Shown here: positions 9,101 to 16,518 of the stretch, in pieces | How the letters are laid out: each line of letters starts with the position of its first letter | Position numbering within the stretch: position 1 is the first letter of the stretch | NCBI GenBank assembly: GCA_965366625.1 | Contig: CBDUGP010000035.1 | Location: 1-64,000, forward strand | Source of the DNA: JAUIJL01 sp965366625 | GTDB lineage: Bacteria > Acidobacteriota > Thermoanaerobaculia > Multivoradales > J023 | Direction: 5' to 3' | DNA length: 64,000 bases | Notes under the pieces: generated by a model | Database searches by the model: none | The model's input: only the letters and a program-made list of their open reading frames with translations | Told to the model about the DNA's origin: nothing | Program-made: the position numbers and the translations under genes

Positions 9101-9832
9101 GAGGTCGAGGCCGGAACCTATTGGGTGGGCAGCCTCGAGGACGAGCGGGATAGGACAAAACACGAAGTGCGTCATCAAGTGGTGCTGAAGCATCCGTTTT
9201 GGATCGCGGCGATTCCGATCACCAACCCCCAATACTCGGCGTTTGACGGCACGAAGAAGACCTTACCGATAAACGAAGTTGCGGAAGAGGATCTGATCCA
9301 TCATCCCCGAGTAGGAGTGAGCTGGTACGAAGCCGTGGCGTTCTGCGAATGGTTGGCGACCCGAGCAGGCCTGAAGGGGGCCCGGTTGCCGAGCGATGCC
9401 GAATGGGAGGTGGCGTGCCGAGGTGGCACGGAAACCGCCTATTGGAGCGGCGACGAGGTGTCGGATTTGGACCGGGTCGGTTGGTTCGACGACAATTCGG
9501 GCAACAGAACCCACCGGGTCGCCGAGAAAGAGTCGAACGATTTCGGGCTTTACGATGTGCACGGCAACGTTTTGGAGTGGGTCTCCGACCCATCGGATTT
9601 CCGAGCCCTCGGGAGCCGAGCGGTCGATGGTCGGTTCCCGGTCGATTCTGCCGCCCACCCGGCAGATCTTGCCGCCGCCTCCCCCCGCGACGTCCGCGTG
9701 ATCCGCGGCGGCTGCTTTTGGAACACCGCTCGGAGGGCCCGGTCTGCTTTTCGGTTCAGGTTCGACCCGTGGGTCCGGGGCGTCCTCTTGGGCTTTCGCG
9801 TCTTGCTGCCTTTCGCCCCTAGCGACCCTTGA
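6170..9832 (+). CDS. REase-TIR-like-NACHT-FGE sensor/effector with DGR-type variable C-terminus
   Basis: A 1220-aa multidomain protein. Residues 1-125 are an Mrr-type PD-(D/E)XK nuclease (FEELCLALLAADG, GGWDI, then TQCK). Residues about 140-280 look like a degenerate TIR/receiver-like domain. A helical linker follows. A NACHT/STAND NTPase occupies about 485-800, with Walker A GDPGAGKTT near 493 and Walker B LLVLLDGLDEVG near 565. Residues about 955-1220 are an FGE-sulfatase domain (VGVSWYEAVAFCEWL, ARLPSDAEWEVACRGG, DVHGNVLEWVSD, VIRGG) ending in GFRVLLPFAPSDP. Nuclease plus NTPase plus sensor is the layout of defence STAND proteins: the sensor is expected to bind a ligand, the NACHT to oligomerise, the nuclease to cut DNA. 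The last 59 residues form variable region VR1. It faces a convergent TIR-kinase-FGE gene. Confidence 0.85.
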   Translation: MPFQFDKLSPREFEELCLALLAADGHETRHLGAAGADGGWDIRSVDAEGRVWCTQCKHVKRIDHPTAVRELTKVLDGGGETPAIWALAATLDLRADLEEKLTDAAKGRCEIRCFGKSDLELWIEKYPLVRDGHFAGDAPHARIAYLSACKADRDLAAALRRDLRRLLRRRVGADWDVQWHDPTQSGLAEVPAAASWGIAVVSPEALADRRLLDFWKNGLCPGRDASPNRRRLLAVSVAPSVPWPDWLEDRFERVDLRSEPGSYRPDLSTIISKWIGETENGPLGGSRDDPELEGPVSPTPRLPSESYERLVSWLEPIMKRPLIRRYLAVSLGLEGKKALDDFPSAALQASAAIVLCRQDDDPVRAAQRLISVAREELEDEDSVDMRTLDDIAADLRVQHEQQVVDRGLLPTWLRKVARDHERLVDHFQTRDDELDLLDQVYVELEMLPDRFRDAGLEVAEGKARQSSGDLSLEDVLAWDPQERPWVTRRWVVRGDPGAGKTTLLRHLACKLASDEQRRWVPVFQSLPVLVRSKQSLLDRVEEVFEQSTGLSGLRAVLDREGQEGRLLVLLDGLDEVGPELRDRAESRLQELASRWPETPIVVSTRPIGYQRFSQDFRELQLRPLDRKRRLRFLAAWFGRAQGRPDPNRAKAALAELDAAQLDELTGNPLYLTLTAMLLEQGESPEPNRADLYCQVFDLLLEGKYKHQGTLPIERPKLVREALRRLAYTLTVDNRDTEPRKDLVERFYLPDLEGIRSQVRNTSSRWEGGLHHFLDDVAEKVGILGPHDGIDADWQFWHRTFKEALTAEYLATLDEQELLEQAAGLAGQESRWAEPFALLTGQVPEPDALVRRLVEANRSLGLRALATAQAVSDETLSEILDLTDKPEERSKVFEQLPSLLNDPDRALLLIDRLRRQAHDGEDLFWLYRAVGEVGESSEQTAPKAEAMGSTFFNRIPAPDPQLFRTFRTASGEEKSLWCEVEAGTYWVGSLEDERDRTKHEVRHQVVLKHPFWIAAIPITNPQYSAFDGTKKTLPINEVAEEDLIHHPRVGVSWYEAVAFCEWLATRAGLKGARLPSDAEWEVACRGGTETAYWSGDEVSDLDRVGWFDDNSGNRTHRVAEKESNDFGLYDVHGNVLEWVSDPSDFRALGSRAVDGRFPVDSAAHPADLAAASPRDVRVIRGGCFWNTARRARSAFRFRFDPWVRGVLLGFRVLLPFAPSDP
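9655..9832 (+). other. VR1: DGR-type variable region of the REase-NACHT-FGE gene
   Basis: This segment is nearly identical to the end of the convergent gene (VR2) apart from clustered codon changes. Of about 20 differing codons, 18 keep the third base, for example TTC/GGC, TTC/AAC, GTC/GAC, GGC/ATC, CTC/GGC, AAC/GGC, AGG/GGG, CCG/TCG and TGG/GGG. Only GCT/GCC and GTC/GTG differ at position 3. Adenine-directed mutagenesis of AAC-rich templates by diversity-generating retroelements gives exactly this pattern. The downstream identity (CCTAGCGACCCTTGAG) could be the homing-initiation side. A 6-bp hairpin, ATCCTT/AAGGAT, lies at 9846-9866. Confidence 0.78.
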
Positions 9833-9960
9833 GCCGAGATCATAGATCCTTGAAAACGGTAAGGATTTGCGGTCGGTCGGTAGAATCGGCCGCCGGCTCG
9901 GCAAGCCCGTAGTAGCGTCTAGTCCGTCCAAATCAGAGAGAGAGGCGCCACGGAATGAAT

Positions 9961-10000
9961 TCCGAGGCTACACTTGCCTTGCCCCTGACGGGGCTGCCCG
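9961..10000 (-). repeat. REP-like palindromic repeat upstream of tnpA (inverted copy)
   Basis: The reverse complement of this segment matches the repeat inside the traF ORF at 34883 (GGGCAGCCCCGTCAGGGGC, then GTAGCCTCGG). It lies 70 bp before tnpA and is opposed by a copy in the other orientation after tnpA at 10524, as expected for subterminal hairpins of an IS200-type element or a REP/RAYT pair. Confidence 0.7.
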
Positions 10001-10070
10001 GAGTGAGGCTGGACATTCTTCGGTTGGGATAGGCTCAGGTCTTTGGGACCCAAAAACTGAGGAGAGATTT

Positions 10071-10502
10071 GTGGGGCACACTTTCCATCAGCTTCGATTT
10101 CATATCGTTTTCGCGACCAAGGAAAGACAACCTTGGATCACCGCCGAAATTCAAGAGCTGCTATATCGCTACATGGTGGGAGTTGTGACCCGAGAGGGTG
10201 GCACGTCGATCCAGATTGGAGGCGTTGCAGACCACGTTCATCTCTTCCTGAGCCTGAAACCGAATCTCGCGATTTCCGAGATGGTGCAAAAGGTCAAGGG
10301 ATCGTCGTCACGATGGGTTTCGACCGAATTCGAGCCGGCCTTCCAATGGCAGCCCGGCTACGGCGCTTTCACCGTAAGCCCTTCCAAAGCGGACGCGGTG
10401 GTCAAGTACATCCAGCGGCAAGAGCACCACCATCAAAACCGAACCTTCGACGACGAATTCCGCTGGCTGCTCCAGGAGCATGGAATAGATCCTGATGCCT
10501 GA
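10071..10502 (+). CDS. tnpA: IS200/IS605-type Y1 (HUH) transposase, copy 1
   Basis: A 143-aa protein, the full length for this family. The GTG start has GAGGAG upstream. It opens with GHTFHQLRFHIVFATKERQ, contains the metal-binding HUH signature in DHVHLF (about residue 63) and the likely catalytic tyrosine in VKYIQRQEHHH (about residue 115). Such single-strand transposases act at subterminal hairpins and relatives (RAYTs) mobilise REP palindromes. Inverted REP-like copies flank the gene at 9961 and 10524. It sits between two convergent genes ending in variable regions, in the same place as tnpA copy 2 in the other gene pair. There is no TnpB partner. Confidence 0.9.
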   Translation: MGHTFHQLRFHIVFATKERQPWITAEIQELLYRYMVGVVTREGGTSIQIGGVADHVHLFLSLKPNLAISEMVQKVKGSSSRWVSTEFEPAFQWQPGYGAFTVSPSKADAVVKYIQRQEHHHQNRTFDDEFRWLLQEHGIDPDA

Positions 10503-10523
10503 CCCCATGAGGTGCCTTCTTCC

Positions 10524-10593
10524 GGGCAGCCCCCGCAGGGGGCAAGGCAAGGTTAGCCTCGGGCTTCCAGCCGGGGGCGCCCAGCCCGTGGCG
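10524..10593 (+). repeat. REP-like palindromic repeat downstream of tnpA copy 1
   Basis: GGGCAGCCCCCGCAGGGGGC (a hairpin) is followed by GCCTCGGGCTTCCAGCC, a GGGGGCGCCC palindrome and CAGCCCGTGG. VR1 and VR2 share sequence only up to the base next to this repeat, so its boundary with the VR2 tail is sharp at about 10593. Confidence 0.7.
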
Positions 10594-10602
10594 GATCTCG
10601 AC

Positions 10603-10780
10603 TCAAGGGTCGCTAGGGGCGAAAGGCAGCAACACGCGAAAGCCCAAGCCGTCGATCCGGTCCCCCGAGTCGTTCCCGCCCCGATAAGCAGACCGGGCCC
10701 TCCGGGCGGTGCCCCAAAAGCTGCCGCCGCGGACCACGAAGCGGCCGAGGGGGGAGGTGGCGGCAAGATCTGCCGGGTGA
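10603..10780 (-). other. VR2: DGR-type variable region of the TIR-kinase-FGE gene
   Basis: This is the partner of VR1. Conserved words such as CGGAGGGCCCGGTCTGCT and CTGCCTTTCGCCCCTAGCGA flank and interrupt codons that differ only at positions 1 and 2. Encoded variable residues alternate with fixed ones in the FGE C-type-lectin-like core, as in known DGR target proteins. The REP-like repeat begins about 10 bp past the stop codon. Confidence 0.78.
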
Positions 10781-12930
10781 TCGGCAGGATCGACCGAGAG
10801 ACCGTCCGTTTGACCCGAGTAGTCGCCCTTCCAACGGCTCGCCGTCCACTCCCACACGTTGCCGTGCAGGTCGTAAAGCCCCCAGGGGTTGGCAGGCTTC
10901 TCAGCCACCGGATGGGTGGAGCCTTCGGAGTTGGCGTCATACCAGCCGACCGCAGCGAGGTCGGCCTCGGTGTCGCCCTTCCAATATCGGGTTGTGGTGC
11001 CGGCTCGGCAGGCGTATTCCCACTCTTCTTCGGTGGGCAGGCGTGCGCCTTTGAAGCCCTTTTCTTCGTCGAGCCAGCGACAGAAGTCCGTCACCTCGTC
11101 CCAACTGACTCCAATGATCGGATGGTTCGGTTGATTTGCGTTGGCCTTCTCGGGATCGAAAAGACCGAATTGGGAATTCGTGACGGGCACCGCGGACAGC
11201 CAAAATGGACGCGTAATATTTACTTGATGCTTCGGACCTTCGCGGTCGAGTCGATCCTCCTCGTCATCGGGACTGCCGATCCATCCCGTCCCGGCCGGAA
11301 TCTCGCACCAAAGATTCACTTCACCGTCCTTGGTCTGGAAGGCGCGGAACAGCTCCTCCGATACGTGTTGCACGCCTGGCCGTTTCTTCCGCCTTCGTCT
11401 GCGCCGTCTTCGCCGAGGAGGCGCGGAATCCTCTTTAGCAGCCAAACCGGCTCGCAGCCGCCCAAATAGCGCGGAAGCAGAGGCCGGACGTCTCTTGGGA
11501 TCCACCGCCAATGCCCGTCTCAAGGCCGTCAGGGCCCCGTCAGGCAGCGCGAGCTTCTCCAGGTAGGTCCGACGCTCGATCAGAAACAGCGGCCCGAGCT
11601 GGCGCCCCTGGAGGGCGAAGACGAGGGTGGCCGCCAAGGAGTAGACGTCGCAGGCGGCTTCGGCGCCGGCCGCGTCGCTCATGCTCTCCGGGGCGGCGAA
11701 GAGGTACGAGCCCATACCGGCCCGGGTGCGGGTCAAACCGGTGGTGTCCGCGGCGCGCACCAAATCGAAGTCGGTGAGCTTGGGCAGGCCGTCCCGATTC
11801 AGCAAGATATTCGCGGGTTTGACGTCGCGATGTACCAGACCCAAAGCGTGGGCATCGTCCAGCGCCTGGGCGATCTTTTCGAGCGCATCGAGCCGCTGGT
11901 CGAGATCGAGCCGTCCGTCGAGCACGGCCTGTTTGAAATCACCACCCTCGACGTACTCCATGACGAAATACGCCCAACCGTCATCGACCGCGGGGTCTCC
12001 CAGCACCTTCACGATGTGAGGATGATCGAGCCTAGCCATCTGCCGAGCACCACGAAAAAGGCGCTCCCGACGCTCCTCACTGGCGCTGAATTGACCGTGC
12101 AACACCTTGATCGCCACCTGCATGTCTTCACGGCGATCCTCGGCCAACCAGACTGTCGCGAAACCGCCTTGGCCGAGAGGATGGATCAACTGGTAGCGAC
12201 CGTCACCGAGAAACTCGCCGGCATGGAGCTGCGGCCCGTGACGCAGAATCCGTTTGAGGTCGATGATGCGAGTCTCGGTTTCGGAGGCGTCTCTTCCGTG
12301 CTGCAACAGGGTGTCTCGGGCTCGGTACTGGCGATCGAGCTCGTCGGCGATCTCTTCTCGGTGTAGGCCCCGGTTTTTTGGGCGTCGAATCTCGGAATGG
12401 GGATCCGCGTTTGAAGCCGTCGAGGAGAGAGAGCCCAGAGCTTTGACTGCCGCCGAAACCACGTCAAAAGACACTTCATCGAAGTGTTCCGCGACCTCCT
12501 CCGCGAATTCCGACAGAGCCCGGCTCTTGGACGGATGCTCGGTCAGAGGAACCGCATCCGTCGGCCGCATCTGAATCGACGCCAGCCATCGGCTCCGTGA
12601 CCAAGGGCAAGCGTCCACCAAGAGCGGCATCAAGCGCACCCCTTCCGAGCTGCGGCGGTCGAGCAGCCGGGGAACTTCTGTGCCCTGAATGAATTTGGAG
12701 GCCAGAAAATCGGCGGTGATCAACAGCACCGCGACGGAAGCTCGATCAAGCGCGCTCTCAATCTCAGCAAGCCAGGCATCTCCAGCACCGATCCGACGGT
12801 CGTCCCAGAGCTCGACGGGTGCGTCCATACCGAAAGCGGCTCGCAAGTGTTTCAACAGCTCGTCTTTCCACGCCTCATCCGCGTGGGCGTAGCTGATGAA
12901 CACGCTGGGTCGACCCTGGTCCTCGGTCAC
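10603..12930 (-). CDS. TIR-Ser/Thr kinase-FGE sensor/effector with DGR-type variable C-terminus
   Basis: A 775-aa protein with a GTG start and a good GGAGGGA site. Residues about 8-150 form a TIR domain (RPSVFISYAHADEAW, then ELWDDRRIGAGDAW). A helical linker follows to about 245. The protein kinase (about 250-500) has GQGGFATVWLAED, AIKVL, HRDVKPANIL and an unusual TDFDLVRA where DFG is expected. An Arg-rich patch at about 518-532 precedes the FGE-sulfatase domain (about 540-775: VGVSWDEVTDFCRWL, ARLPTEEEWEYACRAG, DLHGNVWEW, VVRGGSFW), which ends in GFRVLLPFAPSDP. TIR domains often destroy NAD or signal cell death; here ligand binding by the variable FGE domain may control the kinase or TIR. 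It is convergent with the REase-NACHT-FGE gene and shares its C-terminal variable segment. Confidence 0.85.
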   Translation of the reverse strand: MTEDQGRPSVFISYAHADEAWKDELLKHLRAAFGMDAPVELWDDRRIGAGDAWLAEIESALDRASVAVLLITADFLASKFIQGTEVPRLLDRRSSEGVRLMPLLVDACPWSRSRWLASIQMRPTDAVPLTEHPSKSRALSEFAEEVAEHFDEVSFDVVSAAVKALGSLSSTASNADPHSEIRRPKNRGLHREEIADELDRQYRARDTLLQHGRDASETETRIIDLKRILRHGPQLHAGEFLGDGRYQLIHPLGQGGFATVWLAEDRREDMQVAIKVLHGQFSASEERRERLFRGARQMARLDHPHIVKVLGDPAVDDGWAYFVMEYVEGGDFKQAVLDGRLDLDQRLDALEKIAQALDDAHALGLVHRDVKPANILLNRDGLPKLTDFDLVRAADTTGLTRTRAGMGSYLFAAPESMSDAAGAEAACDVYSLAATLVFALQGRQLGPLFLIERRTYLEKLALPDGALTALRRALAVDPKRRPASASALFGRLRAGLAAKEDSAPPRRRRRRRRRKKRPGVQHVSEELFRAFQTKDGEVNLWCEIPAGTGWIGSPDDEEDRLDREGPKHQVNITRPFWLSAVPVTNSQFGLFDPEKANANQPNHPIIGVSWDEVTDFCRWLDEEKGFKGARLPTEEEWEYACRAGTTTRYWKGDTEADLAAVGWYDANSEGSTHPVAEKPANPWGLYDLHGNVWEWTASRWKGDYSGQTDGLSVDPADHPADLAATSPLGRFVVRGGSFWGTARRARSAYRGGNDSGDRIDGLGFRVLLPFAPSDP

Positions 12931-12936
12931 GAAAAT

Positions 12937-12963
12937 CCCTCCAAGGCCGATTCTACCCGCAAC
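12937..12963. repeat. Direct repeat, left copy, flanking the BNR gene
   Basis: CCCTCCAAGGCCGATTCTAC followed by CCGCAAC. The same sequence with one base missing occurs at 15684-15709 in the same orientation. The two copies bracket the BNR-repeat gene. The left copy overlaps the leader of the TIR-kinase gene, including its ribosome-binding site. Confidence 0.6.
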
Positions 12964-13229
12964 CAGCCCGACCGAAATCTCTAATGGTTGAGTGAAAATC
13001 GTGTACCTTGTGCGTAGAGGGGCGTGGGTTTGATGGAACTGTGCTTGGTGCGATGGCCAAGTACCTTTCCATCAACGAGAGTTATGACAAACATCTTCGA
13101 TACGGCAGCGCTTAAGGTCGGAGACGGAGTGTGAGATATTCAAATGGCCGACGAGGGGAGGACGGAAACCCTCGAGACGCAGCAACGCGAACAAAAACCG
13201 ATCCATCGAACGACCCCTGGACTCCCAAG

Positions 13230-15464
13230 ATGACGACGCACATCGCCACCCGCCTTACTCTCGTCCTGCTCTTTGCCTGGCTCCTGGGTTCCCACGCTGT
13301 CTCCGCGCAGGTTCCCTGGTCGTCTACCGGCCCGGAAGGTGGTCAATCCACGGCCTTGGTCGTCGACCCGAGCCGACCTTCGGTCCTTTATGCCGGAACC
13401 TCGGAGCAGAGTCTTTTCAAAAGCACAGACGGTGGTGTCTCGTGGGAACGATCCGATACCGGGTTGGTGGATGCTTATTCAATCCGGGCCTTAGCGGTGG
13501 CGCCGTCCGACTCTGAGGTGGTGCTGGCCGCGACTTCCAACGGCATACAACGCAGCACGGACGCTGGTTTCACTTGGAGCGCGGTCACCGGCGGACCTTC
13601 GGGGGTTGCCTACGACGTAGGCTTTGAAAGCGACCGTACTGTCTATGCCGGGTCAGACGGGATCTACCGCAGCACGGACTTCGGTGCGAGCTGGATTCGA
13701 GTAGAGAATTCTCAGCAAATCCTTTCGATCGCGGTTGACCGATCGGGCAGCGGTGCCGTCTATGCGGTCGATGACGAGGTAGGTGTGCTGAAAAGCACCG
13801 ACGGAATGAGCTGGACGTCCGCCAACCACGGCCTGGAAGGCAGTGCCTATGCAGTTGCCATCGATCCCGAAAACCCTTCCATCCTCTTCGTGACGACGAG
13901 AACGGCGGGCGTTTTCCGATCTACCGACGGCGGTGCCAACTGGGCTCCCCTGGCGGGCAATACCGACAGCGCTTGGGTCGTCGTCAGCCCAGCCGATCCA
14001 GATGTGCTGCTCGGCGGTAGCTTCGGCAGTATCCCTTCCCGTCTCAAGAAGAGCACCGACGGTGGCGAAACGTGGAGTTTGGTCAGTGGATTTCCTGAAG
14101 ATGCCTTCCTCGGCTCGGTGGCTCTGGATCCGTCAAATCCGGAGGTGATGTACCTCGGCACCAGCCGGGGGGTCTGGCGGAGCCGTGACGGCGGTGTCGG
14201 CTGGATCCGTGGCACCCAAGGATTCGTCGCCACTCGGGCGCGGGCCGTCGTCGTGCACCCGAACGATCCGTCGATCGTTTATGCCGGGACCGATCACAGC
14301 GGATTCTGGAAGAGCACGGATACAGGCCGGAGTTGGAGCGAGCGGAACCAGGGGCACGAGGCGCATCAATCGGTCTTCGATCTGGTCATTGATCCCTCGG
14401 CGCCGGACACCCTCTATGCGGCCACCTTCAGGGGCATTCTCAAAAGCACCGACGGCGCGGCCACTTGGAATCGGCTCGCCAATGACCTCAGCTCGACCTA
14501 CGTCATCGGTTTGGGTATCGACCCCCAAGAACCGCGAATTCTCTATGCGGCCACTGACAGTCGAGGTATGTGGAAATCCGTAGATGCCGGGATGACTTTT
14601 GAACCGATCAGCGTCGGGCTTGGGCAGCAATTCATGGAGTCCGTGATCGTGGATCCGTCCCAGCCTTCGCGGATCTATGCCGGCACCAACTCCGGCGGTC
14701 TTTTTCGAAGCGACAATGCCGGCGAAGAGTGGCGACGGCTCGAAAGCCTGCCCATCACCTTCGTCAACGCTCTGGCGGTCCATCCGGCCGACTCCGCCGT
14801 GCTCTACGCCGGCAGCACGGTGGGTAGCGGAGGGCTCTATCGAAGCCGGGATTCCGGCGCCACCTGGGAGCTGGTCGCGGGCGGGCTGCCGAGAACGCTC
14901 ATGCGAGCGGTCGTCATCGAGCCGAGGGATCCCCAAAAGGTCTATGTCGGGACCTCGAGCCGAGGCGTCTTTCGGAGCGACGACGGCGGCGCAAGGTGGA
15001 CCCATGTGGCGGACACGGACCGATTGTTGTTCACCATCGCTCGAGCGCCGGGCATTGTTCCCACCCTATTCGCCGGTACCGCCGGTAGAGGGGTTTTCTA
15101 TCTCCGAGAAGAACAGAGCTGTAGCTCCGGAACCACCACCCTCTGCCTGCAGGGCGGACGCTTCCAAATCGAGGTCGACTGGAAGACTCCCGACGGGCGA
15201 GTCGGTGCCGGGCAGGCCACACAAATCACCTCCGACACGGGCCGTTATTGGTTTTTCGACGAGGCGAATATCGAGTTGGTGATCAAAGTCCTCGACGGCA
15301 CACCGATCAACGGCCACTTCTGGGTCTTCGTCGCCTCCATGACCGCCGTCGAATTCGACTTGAGAGCCGTCGATCACCAGACTGGGACGACATGGTCCCA
15401 CCAGCATACAGCCGGAACGTTTCTGAGCTTGGGCGACACGACTGCCTTCCCCGATCTGCCCTAG
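13230..15464 (+). CDS. Secreted BNR/Asp-box repeat (sortilin/sialidase-like propeller) protein
   Basis: A 744-aa protein. The ATG at 13230 gives a clean signal peptide (TRLTLVLLFAWLLGSHAVSAQ), while the upstream GTG at 13131 would bury it. Residues about 35-620 contain repeated blade motifs of the form KSTDGGxxW (for example FKSTDGGVSWE, FRSTDGGANWA, YRSRDSGATWE) alternating with DPSxPxxLYAGT, diagnostic of BNR/Asp-box beta-propellers. Residues about 640-744 form a separate beta-rich C-terminal domain (CLQGGRFQIEVDW, SDTGRYWFF, VKVLDG, GHFWVF) that I associate with large secreted proteins of Acidobacteriota. No catalytic residues are evident, so a binding or surface role is likely. It stands alone, between two short direct repeats. 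Confidence 0.8.
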   Translation: MTTHIATRLTLVLLFAWLLGSHAVSAQVPWSSTGPEGGQSTALVVDPSRPSVLYAGTSEQSLFKSTDGGVSWERSDTGLVDAYSIRALAVAPSDSEVVLAATSNGIQRSTDAGFTWSAVTGGPSGVAYDVGFESDRTVYAGSDGIYRSTDFGASWIRVENSQQILSIAVDRSGSGAVYAVDDEVGVLKSTDGMSWTSANHGLEGSAYAVAIDPENPSILFVTTRTAGVFRSTDGGANWAPLAGNTDSAWVVVSPADPDVLLGGSFGSIPSRLKKSTDGGETWSLVSGFPEDAFLGSVALDPSNPEVMYLGTSRGVWRSRDGGVGWIRGTQGFVATRARAVVVHPNDPSIVYAGTDHSGFWKSTDTGRSWSERNQGHEAHQSVFDLVIDPSAPDTLYAATFRGILKSTDGAATWNRLANDLSSTYVIGLGIDPQEPRILYAATDSRGMWKSVDAGMTFEPISVGLGQQFMESVIVDPSQPSRIYAGTNSGGLFRSDNAGEEWRRLESLPITFVNALAVHPADSAVLYAGSTVGSGGLYRSRDSGATWELVAGGLPRTLMRAVVIEPRDPQKVYVGTSSRGVFRSDDGGARWTHVADTDRLLFTIARAPGIVPTLFAGTAGRGVFYLREEQSCSSGTTTLCLQGGRFQIEVDWKTPDGRVGAGQATQITSDTGRYWFFDEANIELVIKVLDGTPINGHFWVFVASMTAVEFDLRAVDHQTGTTWSHQHTAGTFLSLGDTTAFPDLP

Positions 15465-15466
15465 AG

Positions 15467-15504
15467 GCCGAGCCACTTCCTTTTTATGGAAGCCGCCTCT
15501 CGGC
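15467..15504 (+). terminator. Hairpin after the BNR gene, possible terminator
   Basis: Nested arms GCCGAG/CTCGGC and CTTCC/GGAAG enclose a T-rich loop starting 3 bp past the stop codon. No T-run follows the outer stem, so termination is uncertain. Confidence 0.4.
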
Positions 15505-15683
15505 TCTTCCGTACCTCCAGCAGGCACACCCTCGCCGCCTACATGAAGGCCGCCGCTCCCATGAGGAGATAGGGAAGGCTCAGGGCAATGCCGATCAGAG
15601 AGGCCTTCGTTCAGCACCGCGGCATGGAGTGCGGCCCCCGACGCTACTTTTCGTTTGAGACGGGCGATGCGAGCGCCTCAGAC

Positions 15684-15709
15684 CCCTCCAAGGCCGATCT
15701 ACCCGCAAC
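15684..15709. repeat. Direct repeat, right copy, flanking the BNR gene
   Basis: 26 bp matching 12937-12963 with a single-base deletion, just before the 3' end of radC. No gene was recognised between the BNR stop and radC (15465-15719). Confidence 0.6.
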
Positions 15710-15719
15710 AGAACAGCGC

Positions 15720-16388
15720 CTACCAAGCCCCCCGCTTCTTGAGGGAAACCCACGAGCCCCAGCTCCCGACGATCACGTGGTCCATCAACCGAACCCCCAA
15801 CAGCTCGGCCCCTTGCGCCAAGCGAAAGGTGAAGTCGAGATCCTCCTGGCTGGGCTCCGGCTTTCCCGTCGGATGGGTGTGAAAAACGATCACACCGGCG
15901 GCCCCGAGCCGGAGCGCCTCGGAGAGGATCGCCCGTGGCTCGACGGACGCCCGGGTGAGAGTGCCGCGAAACGGCACGGACCAGGCGATACAGCGGTTTC
16001 TCATGTCGACGAAAAACGCACCGAGGAGCTCTTGCTGAGGATCGGCGATTCGGGTGGTGACGAAACGTGCCACGGTCTCCGGACGATCGAGCAGCTCCGA
16101 GGCCGATCGCGCCGTCGGATCGAAGACCTCGGACAGGAGATCTTTCAAATGTCCGAACCGTTCCCGATCCTGCTCGTCGAGCAAGTCCTCCAGCTCTCCG
16201 CGGGTCAAATCGAAGAGCCGGGTGGGCGGAAACGAGCGACTAAACCGCAATCCCAACGCCTCGGCCGATCGAAAGAACGGGGCGTCCAAGGCCGGGCCGC
16301 CGGATTGCAACGATGTGTCTTGGGGACCTTCTTGGGTTTCGGATTCGTCGAGCACCGCGGGATCGTCCACGAGCGAGAGTTGAGCCAT
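15720..16388 (-). CDS. radC: RadC-family JAB/MPN-domain protein
   Basis: A 222-aa protein starting at the ATG at 16388 with a GGAGG site. The longer frame upstream is antisense to ssb. The C-terminal domain shows the RadC hallmark FHTHPTGKPEPSQEDL (HxHPxG, then S and D ligands of the JAMM metal site), preceded by ILSEALRLGAAGVIV and followed by LLGVRLMDHVIVG. The N-terminal half carries the helical region that precedes JAB in RadC (LDEQDRERFGHLKDLLSEVF). RadC-like proteins are common on plasmids and islands; their reaction is not settled, and a role in plasmid DNA metabolism or anti-defence is plausible. It lies with ssb in the same direction. A 23-bp palindrome precedes the ribosome-binding site at 16410-16432. 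Confidence 0.85.
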   Translation of the reverse strand: MAQLSLVDDPAVLDESETQEGPQDTSLQSGGPALDAPFFRSAEALGLRFSRSFPPTRLFDLTRGELEDLLDEQDRERFGHLKDLLSEVFDPTARSASELLDRPETVARFVTTRIADPQQELLGAFFVDMRNRCIAWSVPFRGTLTRASVEPRAILSEALRLGAAGVIVFHTHPTGKPEPSQEDLDFTFRLAQGAELLGVRLMDHVIVGSWGSWVSLKKRGAW

Positions 16389-16409
16389 GACGCCACCTCC
16401 AGGGGTTCG

Positions 16410-16432
16410 GTCCCGAGCGTCACGCTCGGGAC
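16410..16432 (-). promoter_or_regulatory. Perfect 11-bp-arm palindrome in the radC leader
   Basis: GTCCCGAGCGT/ACGCTCGGGAC around a single base, 22 nt before the radC start. The core CCGAGC-N5-GCTCGG recurs in two other gene leaders in this window (18475-18491 and 63703-63719), always 22-27 nt before a minus-strand start. It could act as a DNA operator or an RNA hairpin. Confidence 0.6.
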
Positions 16433-16463
16433 TCGCCCACGGGCGAAACCACCCGATTCGCAA

Positions 16464-16490
16464 GAAAAAGGGCTCCCTTCGCGGGAGCCC
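16464..16490 (-). terminator. Rho-independent terminator of ssb
   Basis: On the minus strand GGGCTCCC/GGGAGCCC forms a perfect 8-bp stem with a short GCGAA loop, followed by TTTTTCTT, 29 bp past the ssb stop. Confidence 0.85.
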
Positions 16491-16518
16491 TGGCGTCGAC
16501 CGAGTCATGACGGGCCGA

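Noticed and set aside
9833..10602. Template repeat for VR1/VR2 between the convergent genes
   Set aside because: I looked for the shared words (CGGAGGGCCCGGTCTGCT and its complement) and found only the two VRs. The interval holds a tnpA gene and REP repeats.
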